NCBI RefSeq assembly: GCF_018131075.1
Contig: NZ_JAFCLS010000006.1
Span: 124,001 to 188,000, forward strand
Length of the DNA stretch: 64,000 bases
Source of the DNA: Bradyrhizobium sp. JYMT SZCCT0428
GTDB lineage: Bacteria > Pseudomonadota > Alphaproteobacteria > Rhizobiales > Xanthobacteraceae
Reading direction: 5' to 3'
Positions 12,068 to 21,001 of this stretch are shown piece after piece (positions within the stretch are counted from its first letter, which is position 1; each line of letters opens with the position of its first letter). A program made the position numbers and the translations under genes. Under the pieces are notes generated by a model, which was not told where the DNA came from, did no database searches, and was given only the letters and a program-made list of their open reading frames with translations.

Positions 12068-14410
12068 ATGACCGATGTGACCGAGAAAACCCCTCCCGCT
12101 TCCCCGGCCGACGCAGCTTTCCGGCCGCATTCGTCCCATTGGGGCGTGTTTTCGGCGCGCTGGCAGGGCGATGAACTCGAGGTTCGGCCGCATCCTGACG
12201 ATCCCGATCCGAACCAGATCATCGATAATTTTCCCGGCGCCTTGCGCCACCGCGCGCGGGTCGCGCAGCCGATGGTGCGCCGCGGCTGGCTCGAAGGAAA
12301 ACGCGGCCCGGACGCGCGCCGCGGACGTGATGAATTTGTCCCGATGTCGTGGAAGGACGCGCTGGACCTGCTCGGCGCGGAACTCGCCCGGGTGCGGGAC
12401 AATTACGGTCCGGGCGCGGTGTTCGGCGGATCCTATGGCTGGTCGAGCGCGGGCCGCTTTCACCATGCGCAAAGCCAGGTCCATCGCTTCCTGAACGTCG
12501 CCATGGGCGGCTACGTCAAGTCGGTCAATTCATATAGTTCCGGCGCTGCCACCGTCGTGGTGCCGCACATCATCGGCGACTATGAGGATTTGACCAAGCG
12601 CAACGTCTCCTGGGAGCAGATCGCCGAGCACAGCGATGTCGTGCTCGCCTTCGGCGGTATGGCGCTGAAGAACAGCATGGTGGCCGGCGGCGGCACCAGC
12701 AAGCACGTCGAGCGTGGCGCGATGGCGCGCGCCGCCGAACGCGGCTGCCAGTTCGTCCATGTCAGCCCGCTGCGCGGCGATTTGCCGGATGAAGCCCGCT
12801 CGCAATGGATCAGCAACATTCCCGGCACCGATGTCGCCCTGATGCTGGCGCTGGTGTATACGCTGGTCGTCGAGGGCCTGCACGATCGCGCGTTCCTCGA
12901 TCGCTTCACGGTCGGCTGGCCGGTGTTCGAGCGTTACGTTCTGGGCGAGACGGACGGCCAGCCCAAGGACGCGGCATGGGCCGCCGCGATATCAGGCGTT
13001 GCCGCCGACACCATCGTGGCGCTCGCACGCAAGCTTCACGGCCGCCGCGCGCTGATCGTGGTCTCGCATTCGCTGCAACGCGCCGAACATGGCGAGCAGC
13101 CGGTCTGGATGGGCGCCGTGCTCGCCGCAGCATTGGGGCAGATCGGCCTGCCGGGCGGGGGCTACGCCTACGCGCTCGGGGCCATCGCGTATTACGGACG
13201 GCGCTACAATTCCGTGCCGACGCCGACACTTTCGCAAGCGCGCAACGGCGTCACCGAATTCATTCCGGTCGCCCGTATCGCCGACATGCTGCTCAATCCC
13301 GGCGGCACCTATCGCTACAACGGCAAGACCAAGACCTATCCCGACATCAAGCTGGTCTATTGGGCCGGCGGCAATCCCTTCCATCATCATCAGGACATCA
13401 ATCGCCTGCGGAAGGCTTTTGCGCAGGTCGATACGTTGGTGGTGCATGAACTGGGCTGGACCGCGACGGCGCGGCATGCCGATTTCGTGCTGCCCGCCAC
13501 CATGACGCTGGAGCGCGAGGATATCGGCGCCAACGCCAACGATCCCTTGCTGGTGCCGATGCAGCAGATTGCGCCGCCTTATGGCGAAGCGCGGGACGAT
13601 TACGCCATCTTCTCCGATCTCGCCGAACGCCTCGGCAAGCGCGAAGAGTTCACCGAAGGCCGCAATGTTCGTCAATGGCTGGAGCATCTGTACGAGCCGA
13701 CGCGGAAAGGGCTGGCGGAGCGCGGATTAGCGGCGCCGAGTTTCGACGAATTCTGGAAGGGCGACGGCCTGATCATGCCGCAGCATCCCGACGATGGCGG
13801 GCAGTTGCGCCGTTTCCGCGACGATCCGGAAAATGCAAAACTGCCGACGCCCAGCGGCAAGCTCGAGATTTTCTCGGAGACCATCGCGGGCTTTGGCGAG
13901 GCCGACTGTCCGGGTCATCCGGCCTGGCTCGAGCGGGTCCAGGTGCCGGCGCCTTCGGCGCCGCTGATTCTTGTCGCCAACCAGCCGGCGACGCGGTTGC
14001 ATAGCCAGCTCGATTTCGGTGGCCACAGTGCAGCGTCGAAGCACCGCGGACGCGAGGTGGCATGTATGAATCCGATCGACGCCGCCGCGCGCGGGATTTC
14101 CGATGGCGACATCATTCGCCTGTTCAACGAGCGCGGCGCGTGTCTTGCAGGCGTACGCGTCACCGACGACATCCGGCAGGGCGTGATCCAGTTGGCTACC
14201 GGCGCGTGGTACGATCCCGCCGATCCCCAGGAAGAAGCCTCGCTCTGCGTGCACGGCAATCCGAACGTGCTGACGCGGGACGTCGGCACGTCCTCTCTGG
14301 CGCAGGGCTGCACCGGACAACTGACGACCGCCGAGGTCGAACGTTTCACCGGCAATCTGCCGCCGATCCAGGCCTATGATCCGCCCGTGACCGCGAAGCG
14401 CGGAAGCTAG
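12068..14410 (+). CDS. Molybdopterin-dependent reductase, BisC/TorA/DMSO reductase type
   Basis: The 780-residue protein belongs to the serine-ligated Mo-bis-MGD family that reduces S- or N-oxides such as biotin sulfoxide, methionine sulfoxide, DMSO or TMAO. Typical motifs are GGSYGWSSAGRFHHAQ, the Mo-ligand region NSYSSGA (S157 is the likely ligand), YWAGGNPFHHHQD, and a C-terminal dinucleotide-binding domain with NQPATRLHSQLD. There is no N-terminal [4Fe-4S] cysteine motif and no Tat signal, so a cytoplasmic BisC-like enzyme is more likely than periplasmic TorA or DorA. ATG 12068 was chosen because GAGAG lies just upstream; the frame is open to 12029. The amidase starts three bases after the stop. 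Confidence 0.88.
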   Translation: MTDVTEKTPPASPADAAFRPHSSHWGVFSARWQGDELEVRPHPDDPDPNQIIDNFPGALRHRARVAQPMVRRGWLEGKRGPDARRGRDEFVPMSWKDALDLLGAELARVRDNYGPGAVFGGSYGWSSAGRFHHAQSQVHRFLNVAMGGYVKSVNSYSSGAATVVVPHIIGDYEDLTKRNVSWEQIAEHSDVVLAFGGMALKNSMVAGGGTSKHVERGAMARAAERGCQFVHVSPLRGDLPDEARSQWISNIPGTDVALMLALVYTLVVEGLHDRAFLDRFTVGWPVFERYVLGETDGQPKDAAWAAAISGVAADTIVALARKLHGRRALIVVSHSLQRAEHGEQPVWMGAVLAAALGQIGLPGGGYAYALGAIAYYGRRYNSVPTPTLSQARNGVTEFIPVARIADMLLNPGGTYRYNGKTKTYPDIKLVYWAGGNPFHHHQDINRLRKAFAQVDTLVVHELGWTATARHADFVLPATMTLEREDIGANANDPLLVPMQQIAPPYGEARDDYAIFSDLAERLGKREEFTEGRNVRQWLEHLYEPTRKGLAERGLAAPSFDEFWKGDGLIMPQHPDDGGQLRRFRDDPENAKLPTPSGKLEIFSETIAGFGEADCPGHPAWLERVQVPAPSAPLILVANQPATRLHSQLDFGGHSAASKHRGREVACMNPIDAAARGISDGDIIRLFNERGACLAGVRVTDDIRQGVIQLATGAWYDPADPQEEASLCVHGNPNVLTRDVGTSSLAQGCTGQLTTAEVERFTGNLPPIQAYDPPVTAKRGS

Positions 14411-14413
14411 GTC

Positions 14414-15826
14414 ATGGATAAAGTCGATCTCTGCTTCACGCCGGCAACGGAGCTGGCGGGCGCGATCCGCGCCAAAAAACTATCCTCCGTCGAAATCACG
14501 TCGACGGTGCTGGAGCGCATCACAGCCCTCGAGCCCAAACTGAACGGCTTTGCCCATCTCGCGGCGGAAGAGGCGATGGCCGCCGCGAAAACTGCCGACA
14601 CCGCCCTTGCCAAGGGAGCCTCTATGGGTCCTCTGCACGGGGTCCCCGTGACCATCAAGGACCTCGAACCGGTGCGCGGCATGCCGTTCGAACGCGGGAC
14701 CTATTTGTTCCGCGGCGAGGTCGCGCCCGCAGATAACGTCGCGGTCGCGCGGCTCCGCGAGGCGGGCGCCATCATCCTCGGCAAGACCACCACGCCCGAA
14801 TTCGGCTGGAAGGGCGTCAGCCACAGCCCGCTGACCGGGGTGACGCATAATCCCTGGAAGCTCGGTTTGAACGCCGGCGCGTCTTCTTCCGGCGCCGGCG
14901 TAGGCGCTGCGGCGGGCTATGGTCCGCTGCATCAAGGCAGTGATGGCGCGGGCTCGATCCGCATGCCCGCGCATTTTTGCGGCGTCTACGGAATCAAGCC
15001 GACCTACGGACGCGTGCCGCAATCGCCGATGACCCCGAGCGACAACACCGTGCATCTCGGCCCTTTGACGCGCACGGTCGCCGACGCTGCCCTGATGCTC
15101 AAAGTGATGGCCGGCCGCCATCCTGACGATCAATCGAGCCTCGAAGGACCGCCTGCCGACTATCCCGCACAGTTCGCGAGCCGGCCGCGCGCGCCGCGTA
15201 TCGCGTTCAGTCCGGATCTCGGCCATGCCCGCGTCGATCCTGATGTGGCGGCATTGGTGCGCAAGGCCGCGGAGGTGTTCGAAACCGAGCTCGGCTGGCG
15301 CGTCGAACAGGTGGCAACGCCATGGGGGCCAAAGGGCCCGGAACTGGCGCGCTTCTTCTGGCCGGCGCATTACAGCCGTTACGCGGATCGCGTCGCCGAA
15401 TTCCGCGACCGGCTGGATCCGGGCTTTGTTGCATGTTTTGAGGCCGGACAGCACATCACGCTGTCAGACTATTTGAAAATGAAAGTCGCAAAACTCGCTT
15501 ATTGCGCGGAGATCCACCATTTCTTCGAGGATTGGGATTTCCTCCTGACACCGGCGGTGTCGGTTGCGGCATTCCCCGCCACGCAGTTGCAACCCGACCA
15601 CTGGCCGCAACATCCGTGGGACTGGATGTCGTGGGCGGAGTTTTCCTATCCCTTCAACCTGGCGCAGAATCCGGCCGCGTCGCTTCCCTGCGGGTTCACC
15701 GCATCAGGCCTGCCGGTGGGCTTGCAGATCGTCGGCCGGCGCTGTGACGATCTCGGCGTGCTGCAAATGTCCGCCGCTTTCGAGGCCGTACGTCCATGGG
15801 CCTCCGCGCGTCCGCCGATCGCTTGA
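14414..15826 (+). CDS. Amidase signature family hydrolase
   Basis: A 470-residue amidase-signature enzyme that would hydrolyse a C-N amide bond in the cytoplasm. The Ser-cisSer-Lys triad is visible: K82 in VTIKD, S157 in GASSSGAG and the nucleophile S181 in DGAGSIRMP. The usual GGSSGG loop is replaced by GASSSG, which is within family variation. Length fits the family. It starts three bases after the molybdenum reductase stop, so the two are almost surely one transcript. The substrate is unknown; the GatA subunit role is unlikely as no GatB or GatC is nearby. Confidence 0.88.
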   Translation: MDKVDLCFTPATELAGAIRAKKLSSVEITSTVLERITALEPKLNGFAHLAAEEAMAAAKTADTALAKGASMGPLHGVPVTIKDLEPVRGMPFERGTYLFRGEVAPADNVAVARLREAGAIILGKTTTPEFGWKGVSHSPLTGVTHNPWKLGLNAGASSSGAGVGAAAGYGPLHQGSDGAGSIRMPAHFCGVYGIKPTYGRVPQSPMTPSDNTVHLGPLTRTVADAALMLKVMAGRHPDDQSSLEGPPADYPAQFASRPRAPRIAFSPDLGHARVDPDVAALVRKAAEVFETELGWRVEQVATPWGPKGPELARFFWPAHYSRYADRVAEFRDRLDPGFVACFEAGQHITLSDYLKMKVAKLAYCAEIHHFFEDWDFLLTPAVSVAAFPATQLQPDHWPQHPWDWMSWAEFSYPFNLAQNPAASLPCGFTASGLPVGLQIVGRRCDDLGVLQMSAAFEAVRPWASARPPIA

Positions 15827-15850
15827 GAAGCGCAACGGCGGGGCGATAGC

Positions 15851-16516
15851 CTACGCGACTTCCAGCGCCCGCGCGTAGGTCAGCCCTGAATTGGCGATGT
15901 GCGACGTCATCAGTGTCTCGAAAGCCGCGAGCTCGCCGCGCTCGAACAGGTGGAGCAGCTTGCGGTGCTCGTCGAACGAGGCTGGTGTCTGGACGTCGAC
16001 CGGTGCGCTCAAATTGGTGCGCAGCGCGGCCACGCGTCCCGATACCAGTTGATAGGACTCCACGAGATAGCGATTGCCGCAGTGCGCGAAGAAGGCCTCA
16101 TGCAGCGCGGTATCCGCTCGCCCATAGGCGACGTTGTCCTTGGCCGCCAGCGCCAGCTCCGTCTCCGAGATCGCGGACCGCATCGCCGCGAGTGCGCCGG
16201 CGCGGTCATGACGATAGGCGAGCTCGGCAGCCTTGGGCTCGATGATGATCCTGAACGCGCAAAGCGCCGAGATGTCGGCCGCGCTCGGGGTAAAGACAAA
16301 GCTGCCGACCTGCGGCCTTATCACCACGAGCCCCTGCGATTGCAACAGACCCATCGCTTCGCGCACCGGCGTTCGGCTGACGCCGAACGATTGCGCGATC
16401 ATCTCTTCGGAAATGACCGCACCCAGTCCGAATTCGCCATCGATGATGGCCTGACGCAGCCGCAGCATGACCCGCTGCGACAGCGACTTCGGTGCATCGA
16501 GCTTGAGCGATTTCAT
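15851..16516 (-). CDS. GntR-family regulator, FadR/FCD subgroup
   Basis: The 221-residue regulator has an N-terminal winged helix (SEEMIAQSFGVSRTPVREAM) and an FCD ligand domain with the metal-binding type pattern (ALHEAFFAHCGNRY, then DEHRKLLHLFERGE). FCD regulators usually bind small organic acids. It follows the FAD-linked oxidase by 23 bases on the same strand and is convergent with the amidase. ATG 16516 gives a standard start (MKSLKLDAPKSLSQRV); the longer open frame is not supported. Its likely operator is at 18029-18049. Confidence 0.9.
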   Translation of the reverse strand: MKSLKLDAPKSLSQRVMLRLRQAIIDGEFGLGAVISEEMIAQSFGVSRTPVREAMGLLQSQGLVVIRPQVGSFVFTPSAADISALCAFRIIIEPKAAELAYRHDRAGALAAMRSAISETELALAAKDNVAYGRADTALHEAFFAHCGNRYLVESYQLVSGRVAALRTNLSAPVDVQTPASFDEHRKLLHLFERGELAAFETLMTSHIANSGLTYARALEVA

Positions 16517-16539
16517 GGGCCCTCTTGCCTCCGCCTCGA

Positions 16540-17952
16540 TCAGATCACCTTTCCGGGATTGAGCAAATGATCGGGATCGAGCGCCGCCTTCAGCGTGCGC
16601 ATCAGCGCGATCTCCGCTTCGCTGCGCGCATGGCCGAGCCATTTCTTCTTCATCGTGCCGATGCCGTGTTCGGCGGAGACGCTGCCGCCCATCTCGCGCA
16701 CCAGGCCGTAAATGATCGCGTCCATTGCCTCCTTTGGCTGGCGCTCGACCGGCAGGCCCGCGACCCAGGACACCAGATGCAAATTGCCGTCGCCGATATG
16801 GCCGTAATAGACGCTCTCGCATCCGGTGATGCCGGCGGCCAGCGCGGCCTTGCAGCGGCTGACGAACTCGTCCATCCGCGCCACCGCAAGCCCGATGTCG
16901 TAGGAAATGTGCGGGCCGAGCACCTGGCCGAATTCCGAACAGATGTCGCGCACCGCCCAGAACGCCTTGGTCTGCGCCACCGATTGCGAGACGGCGGCGT
17001 CCTGCAGCAGTCCCCGCGCCATCAGGTCTTCGAGCCAGGCTTCGAAATGCGGCGTATCGATGCTCTCATCGGTGCCTTGCGCCTCCACCAGCACATAGAG
17101 ACCATGACCGGTGCCGACCGGCGAGCGCACGCCGGCCCGCGCGGTGATCACCTCCCAATAGTCCGGCCACATCACTTCGAACGCCGACAGCAGTGGACCG
17201 AGCCCGCCACGCGCCGCGTCGAGCAGATCAAGCACCGCAGGATAATCAGCTACGGCGCAGAGTGCCGCCATAGTGGAGCGCGGTTTCGGAAACAGCCGCA
17301 ATACGACGCGGGTGATGATGCCGAGCGTGCCTTCCGAGCCGATGAACAGATGCTTCAGATCGTAGCCGGCATTGTTCTTCAGCAGCTTGTTGAGGTTGGT
17401 CACGATGGTGCCGTCCGGCAGCACCACTTCGAGACCAAGCACCAGTTCGCGCGTCATGCCGTAACGGATAACGCGATTGCCGCCGGCATTGGTGGAAAGA
17501 TTGCCGCCGATGGCGCAGGAGCCGCGCGATCCCAGATCGAGCGGAAAGAAGAAGCCGGCTTCATCCGCGGCCTTTTGAATCGTCTCCAGCGGCGTGCCGG
17601 CCTTCACCGTCATGGTCGCGCTGGCGCGATCGATCTCCTCGATGCCGACCATTCGCTCCAGCGATATGGCGACCCAGCCTGGCTCCGGTGCGGCACCGCC
17701 GCACAGGCCGGTCAATCCGCCTTGCGGCACGAATGGCAGCTGCGCCTTGCGGCATGTCGAGATCGCCTCGGATACGCCGGCCGCGTCCAGCGGCCGAACC
17801 ACTGCGATTGGTGTTTGCGGCAGGCTCGCGCTCCAGTCGTTGCAGTTGCGGGCGGGAATATCGGCGCCGGTCAGCACCGCCTGCGGGCCGAGTTTGAGCT
17901 GCAAGGCACTGAGCAGCTCCAGCGGTCGTTCGGGTCGCGTCATCGCATCCAT
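16540..17952 (-). CDS. FAD-linked oxidase/dehydrogenase (GlcD / D-2-hydroxyacid dehydrogenase type)
   Basis: The 470-residue flavoprotein is of the vanillyl-alcohol-oxidase fold that oxidises D-lactate, glycolate or D-2-hydroxyglutarate-like acids. Visible motifs are the FAD pyrophosphate region VPQGGLTGLCGG, GSCAIGGNLSTNAGGNRVIRYG, and the C-terminal substrate and metal residues YYGHIGDGNLHL and SAEHGIGTMKKK. The start at 17952 (MDAMTRPERP) is preferred; an in-frame ATG about 30 bases upstream is possible and neither has a strong ribosome site. It leads a two-gene operon with the GntR gene and is divergent from a DapA-family lyase. Confidence 0.88.
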   Translation of the reverse strand: MDAMTRPERPLELLSALQLKLGPQAVLTGADIPARNCNDWSASLPQTPIAVVRPLDAAGVSEAISTCRKAQLPFVPQGGLTGLCGGAAPEPGWVAISLERMVGIEEIDRASATMTVKAGTPLETIQKAADEAGFFFPLDLGSRGSCAIGGNLSTNAGGNRVIRYGMTRELVLGLEVVLPDGTIVTNLNKLLKNNAGYDLKHLFIGSEGTLGIITRVVLRLFPKPRSTMAALCAVADYPAVLDLLDAARGGLGPLLSAFEVMWPDYWEVITARAGVRSPVGTGHGLYVLVEAQGTDESIDTPHFEAWLEDLMARGLLQDAAVSQSVAQTKAFWAVRDICSEFGQVLGPHISYDIGLAVARMDEFVSRCKAALAAGITGCESVYYGHIGDGNLHLVSWVAGLPVERQPKEAMDAIIYGLVREMGGSVSAEHGIGTMKKKWLGHARSEAEIALMRTLKAALDPDHLLNPGKVI

Positions 17953-18028
17953 GGCGGAGCCTTTGTTGGTCCGTCGCGCGTCCATGCGTTTTTGGCAGCG
18001 CGGCCTGCTCAATACCGAGTTGAGGTCT

Positions 18029-18049
18029 TCTTGTATGTAAGGTACAAGA
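18029..18049. promoter_or_regulatory. Probable operator of the GntR/FCD regulator
   Basis: A perfect inverted repeat TCTTGTA-N7-TACAAGA (18029-18035 and 18043-18049) lies in the 144-base divergent promoter region between the FAD oxidase and the DapA-family gene. Its TTGTA/TACAA half-sites suit FCD-type GntR proteins. Assignment to the regulator at 15851-16516 is by proximity. Confidence 0.62.
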
Positions 18050-18096
18050 TAAGTCAAGAAGCCCATTTGGGGCGTCCAAATGCAATGGGAGAGGTC

Positions 18097-18981
18097 ATGA
18101 CAGCAGCAATTCGCGGGTTTTGGGCGGCTGCGCCCACACCGCTGACGGCCAGTGGGACCGTGGATCACGCGAAGCTCGCGGGACACGCCCTCAACCTCTT
18201 CAAAAAGGGTGTCGACGGAGTCGTGCTGTTCGGCACCACCGGCGAGGGCACCTCATTCGGTATGGCCGAGCGGATCGCGACCGTCGAGGCGTTGCTCAAG
18301 GCCGGCGTGGCGTCGTCGCGCATCGGGCTTGGCGGCGGCTTTCCCGCCATTACCGACAGCATTGCGCTGGCGCGTTCGGCGCTGAGCCTCGGATTGAACC
18401 ATGTGCTGATCCTGCCGCCCTATTTCGACCGTGCCGTCACGCCTGAGGGAATCGAGGATTCGTTCGCCGCGATCTTCGATGCCGTGGCTGACGACCGCCT
18501 TCGCGCCACGCTCTATCATATCCCGCAGGTGTCCGGCGTCGCCGTGCCGGTCGCGGTGGCGGCCAATCTGCGCAAGCGCTACGGCGCTGTCGTCGCAGGC
18601 CTCAAGGACTCAAGCGGCGACTTCAGGCAATTCCAGGCGTTTCGTGCCGCCGCGCCCGAGCTTGCGATTACGGTCGGCAACGAGGCCGATATCGCCCGCG
18701 CCATCGCAGCCGGCGGCGCCGGCACGATTTGTGGAATGGGCAACGTCGTGCCCGGCCTGGTTCAGGCCATGATCAACGGGACCGGCGCGGAAGCGCGCAT
18801 GCAGGCCGCCATTGACGTCGTGGCCAGCGGGCCGTCGTTCCCCGCGACGTTGAAGGCAATTCTCGCCGCGCAGAGCGGCGACGCCGGCTGGCTGCGGGTG
18901 CGTCCACCGCTGCGCCAGTGCGCCGACGGCGCGGCTTTCAAGGCGAAGCTGGAGACGTTGATGAGCCCGGAGGTCGCCTGA
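18097..18981 (+). CDS. DapA/NanA-family (dihydrodipicolinate synthase-like) lyase
   Basis: A 294-residue TIM-barrel Schiff-base lyase or synthase. It has the substrate loop LFGTTGEGTS, the tyrosine region TLYHIPQVSGV, and the Schiff-base lysine in VAGLKDSSGD. The family condenses or splits pyruvate with an aldehyde. Its neighbours, an oxidase for 2-hydroxy acids and an FCD regulator, suggest catabolism of a sugar acid or hydroxy acid rather than lysine synthesis. ATG 18097 follows GGGAGAGG; a second ATG at 18085 would add four residues. Confidence 0.85.
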   Translation: MTAAIRGFWAAAPTPLTASGTVDHAKLAGHALNLFKKGVDGVVLFGTTGEGTSFGMAERIATVEALLKAGVASSRIGLGGGFPAITDSIALARSALSLGLNHVLILPPYFDRAVTPEGIEDSFAAIFDAVADDRLRATLYHIPQVSGVAVPVAVAANLRKRYGAVVAGLKDSSGDFRQFQAFRAAAPELAITVGNEADIARAIAAGGAGTICGMGNVVPGLVQAMINGTGAEARMQAAIDVVASGPSFPATLKAILAAQSGDAGWLRVRPPLRQCADGAAFKAKLETLMSPEVA

Positions 18982-19066
18982 AGGTCTCAAGCCGAAGTCT
19001 CACGTGCCGTACGCAACGCTCGAAGCTCTCTCGGGTACGGCCTGCATCTTGAAACCGGCGCGCGGC

Positions 19067-19106
19067 GCGGCGCGGCTCTTGCTCGTGGCCGCGGCGCGGC
19101 TCTTGC
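19067..19106. repeat. Two direct copies of a 16-bp GC-rich motif
   Basis: GCGGCGCGGCTCTTGC occurs at 19067-19082 and again at 19091-19106, with a shortened third trace (GTGCTCTTGC) just after. The 239 bases between the DapA-family gene and the transporter contain no gene. The repeats may affect the leader of the transporter operon or be neutral. Confidence 0.6.
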
Positions 19107-19220
19107 ATGTGGCAAGTCGTGCTCTTGCATGGAGGGTCTGTTTGATGACACCGTGCGGTCGCTTCGGGTAGGGGACACCGACCTGAACACTCTCGTTGCG
19201 TTTCGGTATTGGACTTCTCG

Positions 19221-20138
19221 ATGCTGCTTCTGATTGCCCGGCGTCTCGGTCTCGGCCTGCTGGTCGCGCTCACGGTGATGACGCTTGCATTCATGCTGAC
19301 GCGGCTGTCGGGCGACCTTGCCATTTCAATCGCCGGGCCTTCCGCGACGCAGGCCGACGTCGAAATCATCCGCAAGGCCTACGGCCTCGATCGTCCGCTC
19401 TACGTCCAGTTCTTTAGCTGGGTCGGCCGCGCCATGGTCGGCGATTTCGGCCAGAGCTACTTCTTCAAGGACAGCGTCTCCAACCTGATCGCGAAGCGCT
19501 TGCCCATCACGCTCACGCTCGGCCTGGTGGGGCTGAGCCTGGCTCTGATCATCTCGATCCCGCTCGGCATCCTCGCGGCGGTCCGCGAGAACACCTGGCT
19601 CGACCGCGGTGTCACCATGTTCACGATGGTGGGGCAGGCGATCCCGAGCTTCTGGCTCGCCTTGATCCTGATGATCGTGCTCGGTCTCAATCTCGGCATC
19701 CTGCCGATCTCTGGCACGGGAACCTGGCAGCACTTCGTAATGCCGGGCATCGTGCTCGCTTTTACGGCAATCCCGGCACTGACGCGGTTGACTCGCTCCG
19801 GCATGATCGAGGCGATGGCGTCCGACTATATCCGCACCGCGCGCGCCAAGGGCCTGTCGCGCGCGCGCATCATCTTCAAGCACGCGCTGCGCAATGCCGC
19901 GATTCCTGTGGTGTCGATTGCCGCCGTGCAGCTCGGCTTCATGCTGGGCGGCTCCATAGTCATCGAAACGGTGTTTGCGCTGCATGGCGTCGGCTATCTT
20001 GGCTGGGAGAGCATCGCCAAGAACGATTTCCCTGTGGTGCAGGCGGTGGTCCTGGTGCTGGCCGCGATTTATATCGGCCTCACGCTGCTTTCCGACATCC
20101 TCAACGCGCTGCTTGATCCGAGGCTCCGGACCGGATGA
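19221..20138 (+). CDS. ABC transporter permease, DppB/OppB type
   Basis: The 305-residue inner-membrane permease has a first membrane span at about residues 5-27, further spans, and the cytoplasmic EAA-type loop (RTARAKGLSRARIIFKHAL) that docks with the ATPases. This is the first gene of a complete dipeptide/oligopeptide-type importer whose five genes run to 24501. ATG 19221 is used; a TTG four codons upstream is the alternative. Its stop overlaps the next start by four bases. Confidence 0.9.
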   Translation: MLLLIARRLGLGLLVALTVMTLAFMLTRLSGDLAISIAGPSATQADVEIIRKAYGLDRPLYVQFFSWVGRAMVGDFGQSYFFKDSVSNLIAKRLPITLTLGLVGLSLALIISIPLGILAAVRENTWLDRGVTMFTMVGQAIPSFWLALILMIVLGLNLGILPISGTGTWQHFVMPGIVLAFTAIPALTRLTRSGMIEAMASDYIRTARAKGLSRARIIFKHALRNAAIPVVSIAAVQLGFMLGGSIVIETVFALHGVGYLGWESIAKNDFPVVQAVVLVLAAIYIGLTLLSDILNALLDPRLRTG

Positions 20139-21001
20139 GCGAACCGATTGCAATCCATGCGCCGCTGACGTCGCGGGTCGGCGTGGCCGGCTTTACGGTC
20201 GGGATCGTCATCGTCGGGATCATCGCGGTGGCCGCAATCATCGGCAATCAGCTGGTGCCGCATGATCCCTTCACCCAGGACCTCGGCAACCGCCTCAAGC
20301 CGCCATTCTGGATGGAGGGCACCCAGGCCGGGCATCTGTTCGGCACCGATCAGCTCGGCCGCGATTATCTGGCGCGGCTGGTGTACGGCGCGCGCATTTC
20401 GCTGCTGATCGGCATCATGACGGTTATCACGTCGGGGTTGATCGGCATCACGCTCGGCGTGCTCGGCGGCTTCTTCGGCGGCCGCATCGACGACGCCGTG
20501 CTGTTCGCTATCACCACGCGGCTGTCGATCCCGGTGGTGCTGGTCGCGCTCGCGGTCGTGGGGTTGATGGGCTCGGGCCTTGGCCTCGTGGTCGCAACCC
20601 TCGGGCTTCTGTTATGGGATCGTTTTGCGGTCGTGGCGCGCGCGACCACGATGCAGATTCGCAGCCTCGATTACGTCAATGCCGCCCGCTGCGCCGGCGC
20701 CTCGACCCCGCATCTGCTGATCAAGGAGATCCTGCCGAACATCGCGAGCCATCTTGCCGTGGTGGCAACGTTGGAAATGGCGCTCGCGATCCTGCTCGAG
20801 GCGGCGCTGTCGTTCCTCGGCCTCGGCGTGCCGCCGCCGCTGCCGTCGTGGGGGCTGATGATCGCCGAGGGCAAGGATTACATGTTCTTTTCGGCCTGGG
20901 TGATCATGGTGCCCGGCGTCGCGCTCTTCATCCTGGTGCTCGGCATCAATCTTGTCGGCGACGGATTGCGCAATCTGCTCGGTTCGGAGCGGTCGCGATG
21001 A
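20135..21001 (+). CDS. ABC transporter permease, DppC/OppC type
   Basis: The 288-residue second permease begins with a cytoplasmic tail and a membrane span (VGVAGFTVGIVIVGIIAVAA), then the DppC-type extracytoplasmic segment containing GTDQLGRDYLARLVYGAR. The EAA loop is NAARCAGASTPHLLIKEIL. It overlaps the previous stop and the next start by four bases each, which indicates coupled translation of the membrane and ATPase subunits. Confidence 0.92.
   Translation: MSEPIAIHAPLTSRVGVAGFTVGIVIVGIIAVAAIIGNQLVPHDPFTQDLGNRLKPPFWMEGTQAGHLFGTDQLGRDYLARLVYGARISLLIGIMTVITSGLIGITLGVLGGFFGGRIDDAVLFAITTRLSIPVVLVALAVVGLMGSGLGLVVATLGLLLWDRFAVVARATTMQIRSLDYVNAARCAGASTPHLLIKEILPNIASHLAVVATLEMALAILLEAALSFLGLGVPPPLPSWGLMIAEGKDYMFFSAWVIMVPGVALFILVLGINLVGDGLRNLLGSERSR

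Noticed and set aside
16525..18096. Long plus-strand open frame running into the DapA-family gene
   Set aside because: It is antisense to the FAD-linked oxidase, is full of Arg and His, and shows no family motif before the DapA start at 18097.
19021..19140. CRISPR-like array
   Set aside because: Only two full copies of a 16-bp GC-rich motif with an 8-base gap, no spacers of constant length and no cas genes.
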